A stretch of DNA of 21,805 nt from Proteromonas lacertae (GCA_002245135.1 NGBS01001380.1:1-21805); one strand, 5' to 3'; positions 1-9,340 are shown, numbered from the stretch's first letter. Notes: generated by a model not told the origin, from the sequence alone. Program-made: numbers and translations.

Positions 1-138
1 TGAATTAGCTATCTTAATTCCATTACTTAATACTTTATGATCATGCATGTATTTTCCTATCTTTTTAATAGTATCACCTAAACCTTTTCCTTTTCTTGGA
101 GGACCATATGAAATAGGATCACTTCCTTTAAGAGGCAT
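1..138 (-). CDS. small virion-type protein, partial at left edge
   Basis: This leftward frame starts at an ATG (138-136) and stays open to the window edge, giving about 46 residues. It begins MPLKGSDPISYGPPRKGKG and continues with a short amphipathic segment, IKKIGKYMHDHKVLSNGIK. Short basic segments with a pattern like 'KIG.....HK.LS.GIK' recur in small capsid-associated (pVI/pX-like) proteins of adenovirus-lineage elements; this is a family resemblance from memory, not a search result. Its place beside the capsid genes and an arginine-rich frame fits a minor virion protein. Most of the protein lies outside the window. Confidence 0.4.
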   Translation of the reverse strand, partial: MPLKGSDPISYGPPRKGKGLGDTIKKIGKYMHDHKVLSNGIKIANS

Positions 139-417
139 AATAGTTTTGCTAAAGGAGGATTTCTTCTATTTTTGGGAATCTTTGCAAGAATGTCTTTAAA
201 AGATCCTCCTCTTACTCTGCAACGTCTTCTTCTTCTTCTTCTACCATATCCTTGTTTCTCAATAACATGAGAAATAGCATTGCCAGCAAATGGTATTAAC
301 TTTGCTATTCCGCTTAAAATACCTTTTCCTTTTAACCAATTTCCTCCTCTGTACCTTCTTCTTCGTCCTCTTCTTCTTCTTTTTTTACTCGATGTGCCTC
401 GAGAGCCTTTTTTAATT
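78..417 (-). CDS. arginine-rich core-type protein (start unresolved)
   Basis: One leftward frame is open over about 110 residues. It has two arginine clusters (KKRRRRGRRRRYRGG near its head, GRRRRRRRCRVRGG in the middle) separated by a hydrophobic, glycine-bearing stretch (GILSGIAKLIPFAGNA). This is the layout of a DNA-condensing virion core protein such as adenovirus pVII or pX. A second arginine-rich protein lies at 6778-7176 on the other strand. The start codon is not clear and the tail overlaps the neighbouring small gene in another frame, so the gene may be broken. The function is inferred from composition and context only. Confidence 0.4.
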
Positions 418-483
418 TAAATGAGTATAACCCCATATTGAAAAACAGTAAGAAATATAAGAATGACTTAAATTTTAAAATTT

Positions 484-780
484 TTATATTACTCTTTGAA
501 TTCCTCTCATTCCAACTTCTAAAATTCTTCCTGTGATGATGTAGAATCGGTGAGTTACTGATGTTATATCATGTTGTAAATCATTTTTTTGTTTTGGTCC
601 AAATTTTACATTATAACAATCAAAAGTTATCTTAAGTTGTTGGTCTAATGGTCTTCCTCCTCTGGACTTAATATTAGTCAAATTATTATCAGCAGTAAAC
701 TTCAAAATTTCAATAAACTTTTTGGGGAATGGTTTAGTATTATATTGGTCAAAATAGGTTGTTGTAAGCATTTTCTGCAT
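484..780 (-). CDS. hypothetical protein, downstream of major capsid gene
   Basis: A 98-residue open frame starts at ATG 780 and lies 23 bases downstream of the major capsid stop on the same strand. It holds mixed charged and aromatic residues (TTTYFDQYNTKPFPKKF, a middle KSRGGRP, then a C-terminal HRFYIITGRILEVGMRG) with no membrane segment, signal peptide or cysteine pairs. I do not recognise a family. Its position among leftward capsid genes suggests a small virion or assembly protein. It is a real gene rather than a shadow because it does not overlap another coding frame and its composition matches its neighbours. Confidence 0.5.
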   Translation of the reverse strand: MQKMLTTTYFDQYNTKPFPKKFIEILKFTADNNLTNIKSRGGRPLDQQLKITFDCYNVKFGPKQKNDLQHDITSVTHRFYIITGRILEVGMRGIQRVI

Positions 781-803
781 TTGATAATATGAATCCTGAT
801 TGT

Positions 804-1838
804 TTAGTATAAGAAATCAGGAGTATAAACAAAATCATTTAATAACCATCTAAATCTAGTATCAGGATGATCAAAAGATACTGTTTGTTCATCATTATCT
901 ACTGCAGTATACAATATATACTTAACATAAGGACCAATACTTGAATCAATTGTAAAATTGTACTGGAAATGATTAGTAGCTGTTGAATTAGTAACTGTTG
1001 TTTGGACAATATTAAAATCATTAAAATCAATAGGATGACGATATACCCAATTTAAAGTATTGGCATTACAATCAGGATCAGTATTGTAACAAGCATATAA
1101 TTCCAAATTAAATAAATCTACTTTTGGTTGTATCATATCATGATCACCTGGACCTTTTTCTGCCATGCATGTTTTAGATCTAGGTCCAAAAGTAAATTGA
1201 ATGAAAATCTTCTCTCCAAAGAACATATCATTGGATAAACTCAATATGGTATTATATAATTCTCCTAATACCATTCTAACTTTGCATATATTTGCATTAT
1301 CTTCCAAAGGAATATCTTTAGTAGGACAATTTGAACTACTAAATCCAGTTACTGTTCTGTTCTTTATTTCCCATCTTCCTGCTTGGTTATTCCATTCTTT
1401 ATGTATACCAGTAAATAATTTACTATTTTGATCAAAATAGTTATCATCAATAATTACTTTCTTGGCTAATTGTGCTGCAATATCTCTATAATCATTATAC
1501 TGAAAATCCAAATCACATATCAAGGAACCAGTAATATTATACACTCTAATTGTGGATAAATTGAAAGTATTAAAGAGGATTACTGTAGGATTTTCAACAC
1601 CTTGAATATCCTCTGCTTTATCCCAATAGAATTTTTGTTCCCATTCCATATAGGATTGGGATAAATTAATACAATTATCAGGAGATAACTCGAATGTAAC
1701 AGTATTTGAGGAATTACTTTCCTGCAAAGTAATAACATCTCTTGTTTGATTAGGAGTAATACGTATCCAATGTTGTTCTGGTTTAAAAACTTGGATATCA
1801 CTTGAATATTTTTGAGATGTAGGAATTGATAATGACAT
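804..1838 (-). CDS. candidate double-jelly-roll major capsid protein
   Basis: 344 residues from the ATG at 1838, which begins MSLSIPTSQKYSSDIQVF. A longer frame using TTG at 1859 would start inside the T-rich leader motif, so 1838 is preferred. Seen: a beta-rich, asparagine-rich protein without membrane segments. An early block, CINLSQSYMEWEQKFYW, resembles the N-terminal strand region of adintovirus/PLV hexon-type proteins. Late blocks include IFIQFTFGPRS and the C-terminal FDHPDTRFRWLLNDFVYTP. Length is short for a full double jelly roll (usually about 450-650 residues), so part of the fold may be reduced or this may be another capsid component. A CTTGTTGTTTTT motif lies 10 bases before the ATG. 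The assignment rests on fold-level resemblance and on the adjacent penton-like gene. Confidence 0.5.
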   Translation of the reverse strand: MSLSIPTSQKYSSDIQVFKPEQHWIRITPNQTRDVITLQESNSSNTVTFELSPDNCINLSQSYMEWEQKFYWDKAEDIQGVENPTVILFNTFNLSTIRVYNITGSLICDLDFQYNDYRDIAAQLAKKVIIDDNYFDQNSKLFTGIHKEWNNQAGRWEIKNRTVTGFSSSNCPTKDIPLEDNANICKVRMVLGELYNTILSLSNDMFFGEKIFIQFTFGPRSKTCMAEKGPGDHDMIQPKVDLFNLELYACYNTDPDCNANTLNWVYRHPIDFNDFNIVQTTVTNSTATNHFQYNFTIDSSIGPYVKYILYTAVDNDEQTVSFDHPDTRFRWLLNDFVYTPDFLY

Positions 1839-1848
1839 TATGTTATTT

Positions 1849-1860
1849 AAAAACAACAAG
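1849..1860 (-). promoter_or_regulatory. T-rich leader motif CTTGTTGTTTTT
   Basis: On the minus strand, the 12-mer CTTGTTGTTTTT sits 10 bases before the ATG of the candidate capsid gene. The identical 12-mer precedes two plus-strand genes, at 10600-10611 and 11068-11079. Three exact copies, each just ahead of a start codon, suggest a shared late-promoter or leader element. Whether it works as DNA or RNA cannot be told here. Confidence 0.5.
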
Positions 1861-1882
1861 AATTTTTAGAATAATAAAAGAA

Positions 1883-2692
1883 TTAAAAAATAAGAATTTC
1901 TAAGCATAAAGTTACTTCATCCAAACTAATTCCATATCCATCCTCCTGAGAAAGGGATATTGTTATTAAATCATTTTGATGATAACCTATTCTTCTAGCA
2001 GTTAATTTAGGATTAGGATTGTTATATACTATATAAGGTTCTTCAAATCTTTCAATAGGTATATTTGCCAAAACATTAGAATCCTCATCCTGATTGACAG
2101 TATCGAATCTTATCTGTAATTGACTTACTGATATTAAGGTTGGTCTGCAAGGAAATTCATATTTTTGAGGATTTGAAATGATTCCATTAATCACTTTTGT
2201 ATATGTTATTTCACTTTCATCATATTTCTTTTTCCATAAAACTATCTTTATATCTCTATGATCTTCACCAAATAATTTGAATATATTATTCGGAAGTTCC
2301 ATCCAAATATCCTCTACCCATATAAACTTTTGAGGAATTGGTGCTTCATGCGATTTGAATACATACTTTATCTTATAGTCTAAATCTAACTTATTCTTTC
2401 TATTAATACTTATAACATGTGCAGGATCAATTAGTTCATTTGGTAGTATTATATCATCTTTAATATAAGGAAATCTTCTCAAAAATCCTTCATTTATAAC
2501 ATTGAGGATTTCATCCTCTGAATAGTATCCTAAAGGAATACGAATATTATTATCATATGATATAGTTTGTAAAGGATCTATTTTTCCTGAATCTGGATCT
2601 ATTTGTAATTCTTCTCCGTGTATATGGATTTTAAAGTAGTTATTAATGTCGAGTTGGATTGTTGGAAATGTGTTACTAATCGATGCAGACAA
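1883..2692 (-). CDS. candidate penton-type minor capsid protein
   Basis: 269 residues from the first ATG (2692). The reading frame stays open upstream to about 2.83 kb without an in-frame ATG, and that extra part (RNITLLSASISNTF across the junction) looks coding, so the true start is unresolved. Seen: ISNTFPTIQLDINNYFKI, then IRIPLGYYSEDEILNVINEG, and a beta-rich second half ending in SLDEVTLCLEILIF. Known: the sequence 'I.IP.GYYS..E.....IN' is typical of single-jelly-roll penton or minor capsid proteins of adintovirus- and Polinton-type elements. It is next to the candidate major capsid gene on the same strand, the usual pairing. Inferred role: pentameric vertex protein. A different minor capsid role remains possible. 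Confidence 0.5.
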   Translation of the reverse strand: MSASISNTFPTIQLDINNYFKIHIHGEELQIDPDSGKIDPLQTISYDNNIRIPLGYYSEDEILNVINEGFLRRFPYIKDDIILPNELIDPAHVISINRKNKLDLDYKIKYVFKSHEAPIPQKFIWVEDIWMELPNNIFKLFGEDHRDIKIVLWKKKYDESEITYTKVINGIISNPQKYEFPCRPTLISVSQLQIRFDTVNQDEDSNVLANIPIERFEEPYIVYNNPNPKLTARRIGYHQNDLITISLSQEDGYGISLDEVTLCLEILIF

Positions 2693-2894
2693 TAATGTAA
2701 TATTACGGTATCGTTCATCAACGCTGGGAACACGTATGGTTCTATGGTATTCATCATGAGGAAGTTTGGGATCATAATCTTTTGTATTTACTATAAGCTT
2801 ACGTTCAATATTATTAAAATCTTTCTTCTTTGCATAATTTTAAAGAAATCTTAAAATAAATTCATTTAACAAATTCTTACTATTTTTGAAACAT

Positions 2895-5800
2895 GTACCG
2901 TAATAATATAGGACCTCCTAATATGTCGCAATAATGCGATAGATCCTCCAGATCCAAATAATTATCCTCCGGTAAATCAAAATCCTCCAAATATAGATAG
3001 TATTATGAAGCAAAAAAATACCGTAATACCTACTAGTAGATATTTAGCTGTTCAACAACGAATACCTATGGGACCTGGTTTAAGTGATAAAGGAAGATTG
3101 TATGAAGTTCCTACTGATAAAAGAACTATATTTTTAAATGCACATAAAAGACCTTTTGATCCTCGTATTACAAATGGACATTCATCAGTATTTCGTAATG
3201 ACTTTTTGACAGTTATAACTCAAGGTACTATGAACAATAATGATGCTGGAGTTTATCCTATTGATAATGAATTCACACACGTAAATGTTGTACCAACTTA
3301 CTTTCCAAACAAAACAAGATTGGCATTTATTCAGAAAAGCAGTAGAAAAAATAATTATGAGGCAAGGCAGATTGCTAATTATTGGTTGTTTACATATATC
3401 AAAAATTAGATCATTACAGATTCGATGGTACACAACCAGTAGATGGTGATAATGCTTATGTGAGGATTTGAGGATTGGTACTTATGGAAGTGAATTTTTA
3501 GAAAGTTAGATTTTGGATTAGTATATGATAGATTTTACAGATTCATTAACAAAGTGTTTGTTCCTACAATTTAAATTATGGAAAAAGGATGATTATTTGA
3601 ATGAAAAAAAGAATGTAGCATGTTATGCTATCCATAATATGATGTATATGGTGGTTAGACATTTAGTAACTATAAGAGAATATTATGAAAGTTTGTTTCC
3701 TAATAGAGAGTTAAATCAAAAAAGGCAAAGAAGAGATCCTGCTCAATTAAGAATAGATATAGAGAAAACATTAAATAAAAATTTCAATATTCCTAATACT
3801 TTAGGAATACGGAAGAGCATTAGGAGCAAAATGGAATCAAAACACTGTTAATGCTCAAGATAATCAAAGAAATAGACAACAGCAATTTGATGATCAAGCA
3901 AATCATTATGGACAAAATTGGTGGACTCCACATTGGTGGACAAATATGAATAATGCTCAACAAAATATTCCTAATAATAACAATAGAGATGCTCGATATG
4001 TTCCAGCTACAACAAAGGAAAAATTACATTATCTTAAATACAAACTTTTATCCTTTGCTAGGAAATTTCTTTTATGTAAACTTATATTTGCTCAAGATCA
4101 AAATGAATTAACTACTTTAGCTATGCATGCTATAGTAAAAACAGAAGTAGGAATGATAGTGTATATTACAAAGATGATAAGTAATTTAGATATATCTGTA
4201 AATCAAGTTCCAGGAAGGAGAGTAGCAAATCCTATAGATATTCCTAATTCAGTTTAGATTATGAATTTGATGATAGAGTATATAGAAGATATCCTCATCG
4301 TTTATATGGATCTATGAGAGTAACTGATAAAGCTGTTAATGATAATCCTCATAATTATCCTAAACCAAGAATATATATTGGAAATCCTCTAGATTGGCCT
4401 TATTTGGAACTACACGAAATCCATCCCCAACTATAGAGGAGCCTGGTATTGGTATCCTACAGTTCCTAGATATGTGGATGCTCAATTAGGAGGTAGAGAA
4501 TATATTTCTATGCCTGGCAAATTACATCCAAATCCATGGAGAAGAGGTCCAGAGGAAAATTATAGAGGACATAGAGGAAATATAGAAAATCAGAATAAAG
4601 TGATGCCTTATATGAGACGTCCTGATTGGAATTATACTAATCATACTGATATTCAACAAAAGACTGCACCTTATTGGGAAAATAAGATATTCTTTAATCG
4701 AAATAATAATATTCAAGGACCTACTAGAAATGATGATAAATGGAAACAACCAGGTGCTGATGCAGCTGTTCCAGGACATTCAAGAGCATATGGAGATCCT
4801 GTATTTAAGAATTTAGATGAAAATGGGAATATTCGAGGTAAATTTGGTCCTTTGGAAGGTCCTTTAGATTATAAAGAATATGGTAATCCTATTAGCGCTG
4901 AAATGATATCAGCTATGGGAAATCAACGTGCTAGATATACTTGGCAAAATTTACCTGCAAATAGACAAGGAAGTTGGGGTAGCGGACAATGGTATTGTCC
5001 TCATTTACAAGATGGAGATGGTAGATATTATAGATATGTTCCAGATATATTAAAAATAGAAGATTGGACTCACGACAGATATCCTAATGCTCGTTTTAAT
5101 GCTTTATTTAAGTATATGAGATTACCTTATATTCCCGAAGATCATCCAATATTTGAAATGATGCCTGGTATAGATCCTGCAAATGATCCTCAATGGACTA
5201 TAATTGATGTAAATGTTCCACCAAATATGAATCAAAGAGAATGGCCGTATATATGGAGAAGAAAATTAGGAGTAAATAGAATGTATTTACCACCTCCAGG
5301 ATGGTTACCAAAAGGTATTACTGAACATCAATTACAAAATATGTACTATGATGTATTCTTAAATAAGTATAAAAATATGAATCAAGCAGATAAACTTGAA
5401 TGGGCACAATACATAGGAACTCAGCGTCCTATTGAAAGAATAGCAAGAGGATATTATGGAGGTGCAAGACAACCAAATGAAATGAATAGAGAGACAATTA
5501 CTGTTAATAATGAATATTTGCCAAAATATATTTGGAGATTATCAAATTAATCCAGAAGAGAATAGAATGACATTAGATAAAAATGAAGCATCAAATTTAA
5601 ATGCAGAGGAAATAGTTAAAGTGGATCAAGATATTACAAATGATGCAAGTAAAAATTGGCAACCACAAGAAGCTCATTATACTAAAGAATTGGATAAGAG
5701 TGAAATGATGAAAACAGCAGCACAAAAAACAGATGATGATTTTAGAAGTGCTTTAGATAATAATAATAGTAATCCTCCTCCTCCAGAAGAACAAGCTCCT

Positions 5801-6113
5801 CCACACCTCCTCCACCACCTGTACAAGAAGAGGATGATGAGGATATAACTCCTATTAAAGTAAAAAGAGGAAGAAGTGATGTTAATGAAGAAGATGAAGA
5901 AAGAAAGGAAGAAAAGAAGAATAGTATATAATGATGAAGGCGATGTTGTTCAAGAGGATGATGATGATCAAATGGATGAAGATGATGATTTAGATGATCC
6001 TAATATCCGACCTCAAGATGTATTCGCAGAAGAGGATAATAGACAAAAAAGAAAACGAAGTGAAGCTGTTTTTGATGAGGATGATGTAAATAGAAGAACC
6101 AATAAAAAGAGTT
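2895..6113 (+). pseudogene. remains of a large virion-type gene or gene pair, function unknown
   Basis: Rightward coding sequence fills this 3.2-kb stretch but is broken, with roughly half a dozen breaks. The longest open part spans 4474-5550 (358 residues). It is rich in W, Y, P, N and R with repeated short blocks (HPNPWRRGPEEN, YMRRPDWNYTNHTDI, GSWGSGQWYCPHL, LPPPGWLPKG). The head contains PP/NPP motifs and the tail (5.56-6.11 kb) becomes strongly acidic, with proline runs and D/E runs. No membrane segment or enzyme motif was seen. Aromatic-rich, low-cysteine composition and its place between capsid and protease genes suggest a structural or scaffold protein. It may be two genes, the acidic tail being separate. 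I recognise no family. Confidence 0.55.
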
Positions 6114-6157
6114 AAAATAAAACATTAATTATTATTATATTTTTCTAAACTTGTTGG

Positions 6158-6702
6158 CTAATAACTTGCTCTTTCCTCTCCTTTTACTGTATTGAAATTT
6201 GTTGCATCAACGAATGATAGGTTATGCAATAAAATATCTCTTAAAAATAAAATAGCATGATATCCACATGTAGATGTTGTTATCCTTTGATTTACAACTC
6301 CATTTATTTTCAGCTTATAATCTTGTGAGGATCTGCTTTAAGATGCTTGATATACTTAACAAAGGACTTGGTATGTTCTGGCTTTTCTCCAAAACTATCA
6401 TAATAAAGGAATTGATGTTTATCATTATCAATTACCAAACTCACCCAATGACCAATCTTTTCAGGAGGATCCTTCCTCTTCAAAGTACATATTATTACTC
6501 CCCACTTATTCAAATCCAGTTTAGGAATACTCTTAATTTCATCCCATAAAAATACTCCCCCAAATCTACTTAACATTTCAGGAAAGTTTGATTTTATTAC
6601 TTTAGGAATATCATAGTTAGATAAAGCCATGTCATATGGTTTCTTGGATTTTTCACCATGTCCATATACTCTGTTATTAGTAAAGCATAAACGTAGTTTC
6701 AT
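6158..6702 (-). pseudogene. adenain-like (C48/Ulp1-fold) maturation protease, probably interrupted
   Basis: The gene is the only leftward one inside the rightward block. Seen: an N-terminal NYDIPKVIKSNFPEMLSRFGG, a catalytic-type histidine in GHWVSLVID, the acidic partner region QFLYYDSFGEKP, and a nucleophile-type block STCGYHAI nearer the C-terminus. The order His, Asp, Cys with W after His and DSFG after the strand is that of adenovirus protease and of Polinton proteases. Known role: cleavage of capsid and core precursor proteins during virion maturation. About 180 residues in all, slightly short of adenain (about 204). It appears to be interrupted about once, so it is treated as a fossil. 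A host Ulp1 origin is less likely given the capsid neighbours. Confidence 0.75.
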
Positions 6703-6777
6703 CCTAAAAATTGCAAGAAAATGAGAAATGAATTTATTTTTAATTTTCTATTCATATTTGAAAACAACCAATCACAT

Positions 6778-7176
6778 ATGAGTGTTTTAGGTGGTCGTAA
6801 ACGTCGTTATCGAAGAGGTAGATCCGTTTCAAGAAGAAGAAGAGGACGAAGAGGAAGATCAAGTGGAAGGTACAAGTTTGGCTTGATGGGTAAACTTATA
6901 AGACATGAAGTACCGAATACAATGTTTCGAGGATTGAAGAAAGGAAGAGGAAAAGTAACTGAAGTTGCAAGCAAAGCTTTAGATATCATGAAGGTATTAG
7001 GGTTAGGAAAAGTAAGAGGAGGAATAAGATTTGGTGTAAATGGAGGTAGAAGACGTAGAAGAAGAGGCAGTCGAGCAAGAAGACATAGACATCGTACATA
7101 CTGTATAAAAGGAGGAGCACATACAAGTATTCCTATGAAATTAAATAATTTCCTTTTAAGTAAAATCTCATCTTAA
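6778..7176 (+). CDS. arginine-rich core-type protein
   Basis: 132 residues from ATG 6778 (MSVLGGRKRRYRRGR); an upstream in-frame ATG at 6721 would add a T-rich-encoded tract that looks like leader, so 6778 is preferred. Seen: an N-terminal basic block (RRRRGRRGRSSGRYKFG), a middle amphipathic region (LMGKLIRHEVPNTMFRGLKKGRG), a glycine-rich link, a second basic block (GGRRRRRRGSRARRHRHR) and a short neutral tail. The layout is that of a DNA-condensing virion core protein (adenovirus pVII/pX type by analogy). It diverges from the protease gene; only about 75 bases separate the two starts, so they may share a control region. Function is inferred from charge and context. Confidence 0.55.
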   Translation: MSVLGGRKRRYRRGRSVSRRRRGRRGRSSGRYKFGLMGKLIRHEVPNTMFRGLKKGRGKVTEVASKALDIMKVLGLGKVRGGIRFGVNGGRRRRRRGSRARRHRHRTYCIKGGAHTSIPMKLNNFLLSKISS

Positions 7177-7207
7177 ATTTTTATTATTATTTTTATTTTT
7201 GTTTTTC

Positions 7208-7219
7208 TATATAAAAATG
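7208..7219 (+). promoter_or_regulatory. TATATAAAAATG start-site motif
   Basis: The sequence TATATAAAAATG ends in the start codon here and recurs exactly at 10626-10637 over the start of another gene. A T-rich leader precedes both. It may be a TATA-like box or an initiation context; AT-rich DNA makes chance recurrence possible. Confidence 0.35.
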
Positions 7220-7720
7220 AATCCATATTACAATAACAATAGAAATCAATCATATTATCAGAATTACGATGATGGATTTTATGATGATTATTACGATGAT
7301 GATGACTATTTATCTAAAAGTGCTCAAATAGACTTACAAATACTAAGTCAATTACAAGGATTGAACAGTGCATTTCAAACAGCATCTACTGCTCCTAGGA
7401 GAAAGCTTACATCAGAACAATATAAGAATAGGATTAAAAGTTTGGAAAAAGCTCGAAAAGCAAAAAAGGAAAAAACTAAAAAAACTGCTCCCAAAAAGAA
7501 AGTTGTAGAAGTAAGTTCAAGTGAGGATGAGGATGAGGAATCTAAAAAGTCAGTAGAGAGTGAAGGATCAGATGAAGAGGAAATTACAGAAAAGAAATCC
7601 TCTGATAAAAGCAAATTAAAGGATCCTCCAAAGAATGCTCCAATTGGTGAAGCCAAAGTAGAAAAAATTAACGGAATTATTATAGATCCTAGTAAGGAAG
7701 CATTTGCTCCATTTTATTAA
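7217..7720 (+). CDS. charged low-complexity protein, unknown
   Basis: 167 residues from ATG 7217 (MNPYYNNNRNQSYYQNYDDG). The head is Y/N/D-rich. A helical middle follows (AQIDLQILSQLQGLNSAFQ), then a lysine-rich segment (KARKAKKEKTKKTAPKKK), a serine/acidic segment (SSSEDEDEESKKS, GSDEEEITEKKSS) and a proline-bearing tail. Such alternating basic and acidic disordered blocks are usual in phosphorylated virion or nuclear proteins; no family is recognised. The 12-mer TATATAAAAATG overlaps its start and is found identically at the 10635 gene, which supports this start. Confidence 0.6.
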   Translation: MNPYYNNNRNQSYYQNYDDGFYDDYYDDDDYLSKSAQIDLQILSQLQGLNSAFQTASTAPRRKLTSEQYKNRIKSLEKARKAKKEKTKKTAPKKKVVEVSSSEDEDEESKKSVESEGSDEEEITEKKSSDKSKLKDPPKNAPIGEAKVEKINGIIIDPSKEAFAPFY

Positions 7721-7760
7721 AATTTATATTTTTAATTCATTTTTGTTTTTCTTGGGTAAT

Positions 7761-8354
7761 ATGAAAAAAACAAATATTATTAACAAATTGATCACTGAAT
7801 TGGCAAAAAGAGTATCTTCTAGGATAGGCAAGAGATCTCATAAAAGAAAATACAAAAGAAAATTAAATAAAAGTTTCAAGAGATTAGCATATGATATGGA
7901 TGCTCCTGAATTAGTATACAATGTTAACCAATCTAGATTGGATCATTTACAAGGAATGCAATTCGATAGCCAATTACAGAAAATAAATGAACTGAAAAAC
8001 AACTTAATAGATATTAATAAAAAAATAACAGACTATGAAGGAATGGAATCTCTACCAGTTAATGAGGATAATAAAGATGAAATCTTCAAAAGAGAACAAG
8101 AAATGATAAAATTAAATTTAGGAAAACAAAGATTAGAAAATCAATTGAAGATGATGAAAGGAGGATTTATGTTTGGTGCATCAGATCCTCTAACAAGAAG
8201 TGTTCCATATGGAAGGACAGGAAGTATAAGAGATTCTTTATTACCAAGAATGTATGATCCTAAATCAATTCCTACAGGAGGATTAAATTATGATCCTTTA
8301 AAAGATGGCGTTGGAGATGCAGATATAAGTAATTTTTTAAAAAGTAATTTTTAA
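7761..8354 (+). CDS. basic/coiled-coil protein with glycine-rich tail, unknown
   Basis: 197 residues from ATG 7761 (MKKTNIINKLITELAKRV), after a leader ending TTTTTCTTGGGTAAT. Seen: a basic N-terminus (RIGKRSHKRKYKRKLNKSFKR, about residues 20-41), a coiled-coil middle of about 90 residues (LQKINELKNNLIDINKKITDY and onward), then KGGFMFGASDPLTRSVPYG and a C-terminus with DPKSIPTGGLNYDPL. No enzyme motif. A basic head followed by a coiled coil fits a DNA-binding or scaffold virion protein. The next gene begins only about 14 bases downstream and has no clear ATG, so the two may be linked by splicing; the T-rich run ending in ATAG between them would suit a 3' splice site. Confidence 0.6.
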   Translation: MKKTNIINKLITELAKRVSSRIGKRSHKRKYKRKLNKSFKRLAYDMDAPELVYNVNQSRLDHLQGMQFDSQLQKINELKNNLIDINKKITDYEGMESLPVNEDNKDEIFKREQEMIKLNLGKQRLENQLKMMKGGFMFGASDPLTRSVPYGRTGSIRDSLLPRMYDPKSIPTGGLNYDPLKDGVGDADISNFLKSNF

Positions 8355-8367
8355 TTCTTATTATATT

Positions 8368-9036
8368 TTGTTTATAGGTTTGAATGAAAGAAATGAGGAC
8401 AATTCTCGAAATATCAAGATTAATAAACTTATAGTTGAAAATCCCTATCCTTCTATCAATATTGTTCCTCCAGAAAGACCTCTTACAGTTCAACAAACAC
8501 CTACTTTTACAACTCCGATTGCAACTTTAGGAAGAACAACAGAAACTCCAATATCCTCTTTTGTTAATGAAAGAAAATTATCGGAAATGTATATTGAACC
8601 AAAGAATTATTTTCCATCAAAAACTTCAGGGTATGCTCAAACAGATGAACCTCAGTTGTTAAAACATTGGGTTAATCCTTCAGTTAATTTACCGCCTCCT
8701 GAAAGATCATTTAGTACAGAGGAAACTAATACAAATCCTCCTCCTGAATATAAAGATGCACAAACAGATGTGTATAAACCATTTCCTCCACCTCCTCCAG
8801 AAACTAAAATTGCAAGTACTATGTTTGATCCTCCACCTTTTCAACCAAAATGGAGTATTATGAATCGTCCTATAAAAAATTACATTACTCCAGATGATCC
8901 TCATTATGAAAATTATATTGCACAAATGAATAGACAAGCAACATATAATCATGCTGTATTAGATCATCCTAGATATATGACACCAGAACAAAGAGCAAAA
9001 TATAGTATACCAGATATCAATGAGATGGAACAATGA
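8368..9036 (+). CDS. proline-rich protein, unknown (start unresolved)
   Basis: About 220 codons are open but no ATG lies near the head, so the start is unresolved. Seen: repeated proline motifs (NIVPPERPL, VNLPPPERSF, NPPPEYKDAQTD, FPPPPPETK) and paired AQTD repeats (GYAQTDEPQ and KDAQTDVY), with a C-terminus carrying DDPHYENYIAQMNRQ and MTPEQRAKY. PPEY/PPPPP motifs resemble the late-domain and WW/SH3-ligand motifs used by some viruses to recruit host trafficking or ubiquitin machinery. That is inference from short motifs. It lies tightly between two rightward genes and overlaps the next by ATGA. No family is recognised. Confidence 0.55.
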   Translation: MFIGLNERNEDNSRNIKINKLIVENPYPSINIVPPERPLTVQQTPTFTTPIATLGRTTETPISSFVNERKLSEMYIEPKNYFPSKTSGYAQTDEPQLLKHWVNPSVNLPPPERSFSTEETNTNPPPEYKDAQTDVYKPFPPPPPETKIASTMFDPPPFQPKWSIMNRPIKNYITPDDPHYENYIAQMNRQATYNHAVLDHPRYMTPEQRAKYSIPDINEMEQ

Positions 9037-9269
9037 GGATGGCATCATTGAAGGAATTAGAAAAAGGAGTATATACTATTGTTATAGCGGACAACATGGA
9101 GGAAAGATTAAAGAATTGGAAGATTCGCATTTATTACGGTTGTAGCGATATTCATTTCAATTTTCTATACCATGGAAATGAAATAGAATTATCAGTACCT
9201 ACCAAAACTGAACCGAAAGTAGAAGGACCAGTTTCTGAAGATCAAATAATAATGAGACATTTATTCTAA
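9033..9269 (+). CDS. small hypothetical protein overlapping upstream stop
   Basis: 78 residues starting MRMASLKELEKGVYTIVIAD. The ATG overlaps the stop of the previous frame in an ATGA arrangement, which in viruses can permit coupled termination-reinitiation. Seen: a compact mixed alpha/beta-looking sequence (RIYYGCSDIHFNFLYHGNEIELSVP) and a charged tail with PKVEGPVSEDQ. No cysteine pairs or membrane segment. No family recognised. A second ATG lies at codon 3 (MAS). It fits a small accessory virion or regulatory protein, but nothing in the sequence shows a role. Confidence 0.5.
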   Translation: MRMASLKELEKGVYTIVIADNMEERLKNWKIRIYYGCSDIHFNFLYHGNEIELSVPTKTEPKVEGPVSEDQIIMRHLF

Positions 9270-9340
9270 AAAGGATTTTGATCTTATTTGTGTTTATTTT
9301 CTTGGGTTTATTTCATTTTCATTTTTCTTTCTATTTTCTT

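Noticed and set aside
9278-9340. Upstream extension of the 9341 gene as a signal peptide
   Set aside because: The hydrophobic residues come from the T-rich leader shared by other genes, and there is no ATG, only a TTG. The ATG at 9341 is preferred.
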